Assembly: GCA_013298265.1 (NCBI GenBank)
Contig: JAAFHE010000071.1
Coordinates: forward strand, 1 to 10,358
Direction of reading: 5' to 3'
From: Lysobacterales bacterium
Lineage (GTDB): Bacteria; Pseudomonadota; Gammaproteobacteria; Xanthomonadales; Rhodanobacteraceae
Length of the DNA stretch: 10,358 bases
Shown one piece after another: positions 7,227-10,358 of the stretch. Numbering within the stretch: position 1 is the first letter of the stretch; every line of letters starts with the position of its first letter. The position numbers and the translations under genes are program-made. The notes under the pieces are model-generated. The model searched no databases. It saw nothing but the letters and a program-made list of their open reading frames with translations, and was not told the DNA's origin.

Positions 7227-7808
7227 TTGGCCAATCCGCACGAGGACAATCTGATCTGGATCGACCTGGAAATGACCGGGCTGGATCCCGACAGCGATTC
7301 CATCCTGGAAATCGCCACGCTGGTCACCGATCGCGAACTCAATCTGCTAGCCGAAGGACCCGAGTTCGCGATACGCCATCCGGTCGGGCGGCTGGAGGCC
7401 ATGGATGACTGGAACCGCAACCAGCATCGCAAGTCCGGCCTGTGGCAACGCGTGGTGGAATCCACCGTCGAGCTCGGCGTCGCCGAAGCGCTGACCGTCG
7501 ACTTCCTTGCGCGCTGGGTGCCGCCCGGCAAGTCGCCGATGTGCGGCAACTCGATCTGCCAGGACCGGCGCTTCCTGCACCGGCTCGCGCCACGGCTGGA
7601 ACGTTTTTTCCATTATCGCAATCTGGATGTTTCCACACTCAAGGAACTGGCACGGCGCTGGGCGCCGGAGATCAGCCGCGGCATGGTCAAGGAATCGGCC
7701 CACACGGCGCTTTCCGATGCGCGCGACTCGGTCGCTGAGCTGCGCTATTACCGCCAGTTCATGGGGCGTCTGGCTGGGGCCGCTGGCGGAAGCTGCCCGA
7801 CTGCGTAA
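7227..7808 (+). CDS. orn: Oligoribonuclease (3'-5' exoribonuclease for di- and oligoribonucleotides)
   Basis: This 193-residue protein is a DEDDh-family exonuclease and matches oligoribonuclease throughout. Asp13 and Glu15 in [12 protein letters not shown] form motif I. Asp113 lies in [11 protein letters not shown], motif II. His159 and Asp164 in [21 protein letters not shown] form motif III. The length is slightly above the usual 180 or so, because of a short C-terminal extension ([14 protein letters not shown]). Orn is a cytosolic homodimer that finishes mRNA decay by cutting the shortest oligoribonucleotides to mononucleotides, and it is the main pGpG-degrading enzyme where tested in gammaproteobacteria. 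Translation must begin at the TTG at 7227. There is no in-frame ATG or GTG between it and 7145, the next ATG (Met16) would remove both motif I acidic residues, and a strong purine-rich ribosome-binding site precedes it. It is divergent from the c-di-GMP protein gene. Confidence 0.95.
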   Translation: MANPHEDNLIWIDLEMTGLDPDSDSILEIATLVTDRELNLLAEGPEFAIRHPVGRLEAMDDWNRNQHRKSGLWQRVVESTVELGVAEALTVDFLARWVPPGKSPMCGNSICQDRRFLHRLAPRLERFFHYRNLDVSTLKELARRWAPEISRGMVKESAHTALSDARDSVAELRYYRQFMGRLAGAAGGSCPTA

Positions 7809-7890
7809 GTGTGGCCGGAGGGCCTGCCGACGTTGTTGCGCAGCAGTGAAGCGCGAGCACTTCGCAATCAGTCTTTGTCGGTTCTGTAGC

Positions 7891-7960
7891 GGGCCGTTCG
7901 GTGTTCAGCGCGCTCAGAACCTGCGGTTCTGAGCCATCATCCTTCACCACCCTTGAGTCA
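7891..7960 (-). repeat. Dispersed hairpin repeat, copy A (inverted relative to copy B)
   Basis: Read on the minus strand, this stretch aligns with 9051-9120 on the plus strand at about 59 of 71 positions, with one two-base and one single-base gap (my hand count). Its core is a perfect ten-base-pair hairpin: GCTCAGAACC (7912-7921), loop TGC, GGTTCTGAGC (7925-7934). Such conserved hairpins in intergenic DNA suggest a REP-like family. Confidence 0.7.
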
Positions 7961-7966
7961 AGATGG

Positions 7967-8019
7967 CCGCCAAACGCGTAGCGTCTGGCGGGGTTGTGGA
8001 GAGCGGGCGCAGCTACAAA
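7967..8019 (+). repeat. Second hairpin and GGGTTGTGGAGA module of repeat A
   Basis: CCGCCAAACGC (7967-7977), loop GTA and GCGTCTGGCGG (7981-7991) form an eleven-base stem with one mismatch. It runs into GGGTTGTGGAGA (7991-8002) and ends near GCTACAAAG. The same order, hairpin then GGGTTGTGGAGA then an ATTACAAAAG-like end, is found at 9126-9185 in the same orientation, although the first module is inverted between the two places. From 7981 the match to 9145 onwards is 19 of 22, then weaker. Confidence 0.6.
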
Positions 8020-8050
8020 GATCGACGCACAACAAATCAAGAGCGCCCCT

Positions 8051-8512
8051 TCATTTGGCTTCGCTGAAGCCGAGTTTTGCCGTAGTCGCGTCGAGAAAAG
8101 TCTTCTCGCGCGGCTGAAGGCGGCCATCGGCCGCGGCCAGGCGATACAGCGCGTCGTGCAGGCGGCGGGCATTGGCGCTGCCCGGCGGATGCATCTGCAG
8201 GAAGCGGCCGACTTCCCGGTCGACATCGATCTCGCGCTTGCGTCCTCGCGTGAAGGCCTGCTGGGCCAGGTCGCGGGCGCGCGTGGGCAGTTGCAGATCG
8301 TCCATGAGCTGATTGATGAATTCGGCTTCGTGCGAGGTGACGATACTGTCGATGCCGGCCAGATAGCCTAGCAGTCCGAACGCGATTTCCACCGATGCAT
8401 TCTGCTCGGGTTCGAGCTTGCCCCCACCGAGCAGTTCGCCGATCGATGCGCCGAGATCGCGCAGCAGGGATCCGAAACGACTGCCCTGGGCCGGGTTTTC
8501 TCCATGTGCCAT
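8051..8512 (-). CDS. TerB-domain protein (DjlA N-terminal-like), stand-alone
   Basis: This 153-residue cytosolic protein is read from the ATG at 8512, which has a GGAG ribosome-binding site seven bases upstream; the longer frame up to 8671 adds an Arg-rich stretch with no protein-like features. After a Gly-rich lead-in (residues 1-38), residues 40-153 form a TerB-type all-helical domain in two similar halves. GLLGYLAGIDSIVTSHEAEFINQLM (46-70) and YRLAAADGRLQPREKTFL (123-140) carry the paired acidic loops, D55 and D129-G130, thought to bind divalent metal in this family. The closest familiar arrangement is the N-terminal region of the co-chaperone DjlA, but there is no J-domain and no membrane segment. 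The partner and role are unknown, and the tellurite label of the family should not be taken as function. It stands alone, convergent with orn. Confidence 0.75.
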   Translation of the reverse strand: MAHGENPAQGSRFGSLLRDLGASIGELLGGGKLEPEQNASVEIAFGLLGYLAGIDSIVTSHEAEFINQLMDDLQLPTRARDLAQQAFTRGRKREIDVDREVGRFLQMHPPGSANARRLHDALYRLAAADGRLQPREKTFLDATTAKLGFSEAK

Positions 8513-9001
8513 GACTGCTCTCCGTAGACGGGATGGGCGCGCACGGGCATCAGCGTCCGTGCGGGCATGTCGCGCATGCTGCGCCAGACGCGTGCGGCTG
8601 AAAAGAGGGTAACCCCAGGTACGCCTATTCAGCTTGCGGCCGTCCGATGCCGCGGCGCGTGAACTTCGCAATGCGCGGCTGGCGCACCCGCAGGTGATGT
8701 GCTACGAATGCTTCGCCGCTCTGCCTGTGGAAGGACAGGGCGGCCGGGGGGAGCGCGTTGTACGACCAGTCCGCAACGGCTGCCGTGGCAACGCTCCAGT
8801 TTCATCATCGTTCGGATTGCGGCTCTACGGGGGGATCGCATCGTGAATGTGGCATCCGAAATTCTCGGGTGCGTGCGCCGGGCCGTCTGCGCGACTCGCG
8901 GCGATCACGCCGTTTTATCGTTTTCGCCGCGGCTTGTCGGCTTGCTACGCGCTGCGCCCCTGTGCGCGGCCGATCGCGACAGGCGCCGGATCGCGCCCGT
9001 T
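8513..9001. other. Gene-poor region upstream of the terB-like gene
   Basis: About 490 bp without a gene I can support. Open frames exist on the plus strand (8699-9241 and 8758-9003) but are Arg- and Ser-rich, as expected of non-coding GC-rich DNA. The longer one runs across the mobile element downstream. CGCACGG (8540-8546) and CCGTGCG (8557-8563) form a seven-base hairpin in what would be the terB-like leader. No tRNA, riboswitch or clear promoter was recognised. It may be the decayed remains of a gene. Confidence 0.5.
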
Positions 9002-9050
9002 AGGAAACCTCTGATCAAGTCGATATCTGCTTTTGCTTGCGGAGCCGCTT

Positions 9051-9120
9051 TGAATCAAGGGGTGAAGAGTGATCGCTCAGAACCGCAGGTTCTCAGCGCT
9101 CTGAACGCCCAACAGGCCGG
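9051..9120 (+). repeat. Dispersed hairpin repeat, copy B (inside the MITE-like element)
   Basis: This is the inverted partner of 7891-7960. The core hairpin is GCTCAGAACC (9075-9084), loop GCA and GGTTCTCAGC (9088-9097), with nine of ten pairs kept. Translated in matching frames, both copies read SEPQVLSALN, and the two base differences within the VLSAL part are silent. A coding origin is therefore possible, though the hairpin explains the conservation at least as well. Confidence 0.7.
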
Positions 9121-9125
9121 ACCGG

Positions 9126-9185
9126 CCAAGTGCCTGCGCAGCAGGCGTTTGGTCGGGTTGTGGAGATCTGGAGCTGATTACAAAA
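9126..9185 (+). repeat. Second hairpin and GGGTTGTGGAGA module of repeat B
   Basis: CCAAGTGCCTGC (9126-9137), loop GCA and GCAGGCGTTTGG (9141-9152) form a twelve-base stem whose two non-Watson-Crick positions would be G-U pairs in RNA. GGGTTGTGGAGA follows at 9155-9166, then an ATTACAAAAG end. It is in direct orientation relative to 7967-8019. Confidence 0.6.
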
Positions 9186-9233
9186 GCAGTCGTGCCAGGA
9201 CTTTTCGTACCAGGACTTGTTCAGAGGTTTCTT

Positions 9234-9372
9234 GGTTCTGACCGGAAGGCATCCCGTTTCTGTTTGTAAGACTTTCAACATTTGTTGCGTTGAGGTTCCG
9301 CGCGGCAGTCGGCGCATTGCGAACGCCTGCTGCAGCGGATTGGTGATGATCGATGGATAGGTGGGGATTTTC
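9234..9372 (+). promoter_or_regulatory. Leader of the secreted FN3 protein gene
   Basis: This 139-bp stretch lies between the MITE-like element and the ATG at 9373. It contains an AT-richer segment (9255-9290) with a small perfect dyad, CAACA (9276-9280) and TGTTG (9283-9287). AGGTGGGGA at about 9359-9367 is a strong ribosome-binding site. No confident -35/-10 pair was found, so the promoter may lie partly in the mobile element. Confidence 0.3.
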
Positions 9373-10358
9373 ATGATCAAGAGGATTTCACTACTGGCCG
9401 GCTTGGCGTTAGCGCTGGCGCTGCAGGCGGTTTCAGTACAGGCCGCAGTCGCGGTCGGCGTCGAGGCCGTACGCTCCGATGCGATCAAGGGTGCCGAGCG
9501 CGAAACCGAGCCTGTTGCGCTGCCGGAATTTGCTCCCGAGGTGGCCAGCAACTACGTGTTCGCGACCACAACTACCGGTTCTCTGGCGGACATGAGCACT
9601 GGCACGACACAGCTCCTGGCGCCGGATATCGACGACACCGCTTCGCCGCTGACGGCGATCGGTTTCGAGTTCTATTTCCAGGGCATCCCGTACACTCAGT
9701 TCTCGATTAATGACAATGGTGTGCTGCGCCTGGGCGCAGCCGCCCAGACGGGGGCGCCCTACCAGCCGCTGGCTCAGGCGGCCCCGGCGATTATCACGGC
9801 TTATGGTGCAGACCAGCGCACCCATGCGGGTGACGGCAAGGTTCATTACCGCCTAGAAGGCAGTGCGCCGACGCGCAAGCTGATCGTGGAATGGCTCAAC
9901 AACCAGGCTAATTTCAATGCCGGCGGCACAGCCAACCTGAGCTATCAGGTGCAGTTGTCCGAAACTACCGGCGCGATCGAATTCGTCTACGGCAGCATGA
10001 CCCAGAGTACCGCCGGCGCCGCCGACGCCAACTCGAATGATCCGCAAATCGGCTTCTCCTCCAGCAACACGGCCGGTACCGTAGGCTCGGTGGCGGCCCC
10101 GCTGGCCGGCACGCCGACCTTCAACGGTGCCTCGGCCACGCCGACCAACAATCTGTATAACGCCGCCGGCCCGATCACGGTGCTTACCTCGGCAGCAGAC
10201 GGCTCGCGCCGGACCATGAGCTTCACGCCGCCGGCATCCACTGCTCCGCCGACCAACCTGACATTCGGTCCCGTCGGTCCTTTCTCCATGACGCTGAACT
10301 GGACCGATGCACCCACCGAAGTGAATTACCAGATCCTCCGCTCGCTCGATGGCCTGAC
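9373..10358 (+). CDS. Secreted protein with beta-sandwich N-terminus and fibronectin type III domain, N-terminal part
   Basis: The frame is open from the ATG at 9373 to the window edge, 328 codons, with no stop. It begins with a signal peptide, MIKRISLLAGLALALALQAV, with cleavage expected after SVQA at residue 24. Residues about 60-275 contain SPLTAIGFEFYFQGIPYTQF, SINDNGVLRLG and, further on, YRLEG, KLIVEWLNN and LSYQVQLSETTGAIEFVYG. This resembles the beta-sandwich region at the start of many large secreted bacterial proteins, in which an F-N-G-x-x-Y-x-x-F-S-V-N-x-N-G motif leads. From about residue 292 (PPTNLTFGPVGPFSMTLNW, then YQILRS) a fibronectin type III domain begins. The composition, rich in Thr, Ala, Gly and Asn with no cysteine so far, fits an extracellular surface protein. 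Catalytic or anchoring domains, if any, lie beyond the window. A strong AGGTGGGGA ribosome-binding site supports the start. The exact function is unknown. Confidence 0.8.
   Translation, partial: MIKRISLLAGLALALALQAVSVQAAVAVGVEAVRSDAIKGAERETEPVALPEFAPEVASNYVFATTTTGSLADMSTGTTQLLAPDIDDTASPLTAIGFEFYFQGIPYTQFSINDNGVLRLGAAAQTGAPYQPLAQAAPAIITAYGADQRTHAGDGKVHYRLEGSAPTRKLIVEWLNNQANFNAGGTANLSYQVQLSETTGAIEFVYGSMTQSTAGAADANSNDPQIGFSSSNTAGTVGSVAAPLAGTPTFNGASATPTNNLYNAAGPITVLTSAADGSRRTMSFTPPASTAPPTNLTFGPVGPFSMTLNWTDAPTEVNYQILRSLDGL

Larger units (their letters stand above)
7809..8050. other. Convergent intergenic region between orn and the terB-like gene
   Basis: This 242-bp gap separates two convergent genes and has no coding sequence I can support. 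It is largely occupied by a composite hairpin repeat from 7891 to 8019. The first 80 bases (7809-7890) show only weak dyads. The hairpin at 7912-7934 might stop transcription from either side, but lacks a T-tract. Confidence 0.6.
9002..9233. mobile_element. MITE-like element with 20-bp terminal inverted repeats
   Basis: The left end AGGAAACCTCTGATCAAGTC (9002-9021) and the inverse of the right end (9214-9233, reading AAGAAACCTCTGAACAAGTC) match at 18 of 20 positions. The element is 232 bp long and has no transposase, so it would be non-autonomous. Ends of the form GGAAACCTCTGA resemble my recollection of IS5-family ends in Xanthomonadales; that assignment is tentative. Near the right end CCAGGACTT occurs twice, at 9195-9203 and 9210-9218, as a subterminal direct repeat. 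No clear target-site duplication was seen. Its right edge is 139 bp from the next gene's start. Confidence 0.6.

Noticed and set aside
5974..7254. 426-codon plus-strand open frame opposite the c-di-GMP gene
   Set aside because: A shadow of a strongly supported multi-domain gene; rich in Arg, Gln and His with no family features.
7912..7934. Intrinsic terminator for orn and the terB-like gene
   Set aside because: The hairpin is perfect but no T-tract follows on either strand, and a similar hairpin recurs at 9075-9097 away from any gene end, so a repeat family is the better explanation.
7759..8226. 155-codon minus-strand open frame
   Set aside because: It overlaps the end of orn and the terB-like gene and covers the hairpin repeat; it has no plausible family.
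7891..9185. CRISPR array
   Set aside because: There are only two copies of each repeat module, more than 1 kb apart, one pair inverted, with no regular spacers.
8699..9241. 180-codon plus-strand open frame
   Set aside because: It runs through the left end and interior of the MITE-like element into its right end, lacks a good ribosome-binding site and is Arg/Ser-rich without domain signs.

Overview
The window is GC-rich, has short intergenic gaps and uses gammaproteobacterial gene families (Orn, a GGDEF/EAL c-di-GMP protein, a TerB-domain protein, a CzcC-type efflux porin). Together with a delta-60 repeat secreted protein ending in a DRLFANGLEN tail, this suggests a member of the Lysobacterales (Xanthomonadales), perhaps Rhodanobacteraceae. 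That placement is inference from gene content and style; no rRNA or other marker gene is present.

Layout. (1) 1-714, minus strand: the start of a heavy-metal efflux operon. A short CzcI-like exported His/Cys protein (340-714) is followed by the N-terminus of a CzcC/TolC-type outer-membrane efflux protein (1-289, cut by the window edge). A perfect dyad, TGTGTA-N5-TACACA, sits just upstream of the operon at 736-752. (2) 780-2188: a 69-bp hairpin-forming inverted repeat (780-848), then an IS4-family insertion sequence whose DDE transposase is frameshifted at a C6 tract and has lost its C-terminus and right end. (3) 2301-4496, plus strand: a secreted delta-60 repeat protein that I resolve into 14 repeat units, which would fit two seven-bladed beta-propellers. 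(4) 4525-7101, minus strand: a five-domain Rec-Rec-PAS-GGDEF-EAL protein. (5) 7227-7808, plus strand and divergent from it: oligoribonuclease Orn, read from a TTG start. (6) 7809-9372: a gene-poor, repeat-rich stretch whose only convincing gene is a TerB-domain protein (8051-8512, minus). Two composite hairpin repeats flank that gene: 7891-8019 and 9051-9185. The second lies inside a 232-bp MITE-like element (9002-9233) with 20-bp terminal inverted repeats. (7) 9373-10358, plus strand: the N-terminal 328 codons of a secreted protein with an N-terminal beta-sandwich-like region and the start of a fibronectin type III domain; it runs off the window.

How the genes fit together. The clearest functional link is the divergent pair at 4525-7808. 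The EAL domain, if active, would turn c-di-GMP into pGpG, and Orn is the enzyme known in other gammaproteobacteria to clear pGpG to GMP. The two steps of c-di-GMP breakdown therefore share a 125-bp intergenic region. The rest is modular: metal efflux, extracellular repeat proteins, and mobile or repetitive DNA filling the gaps. I see no tRNA, rRNA, CRISPR array or defence system. The least explained part is the repeat-rich stretch from 7809 to 9233.
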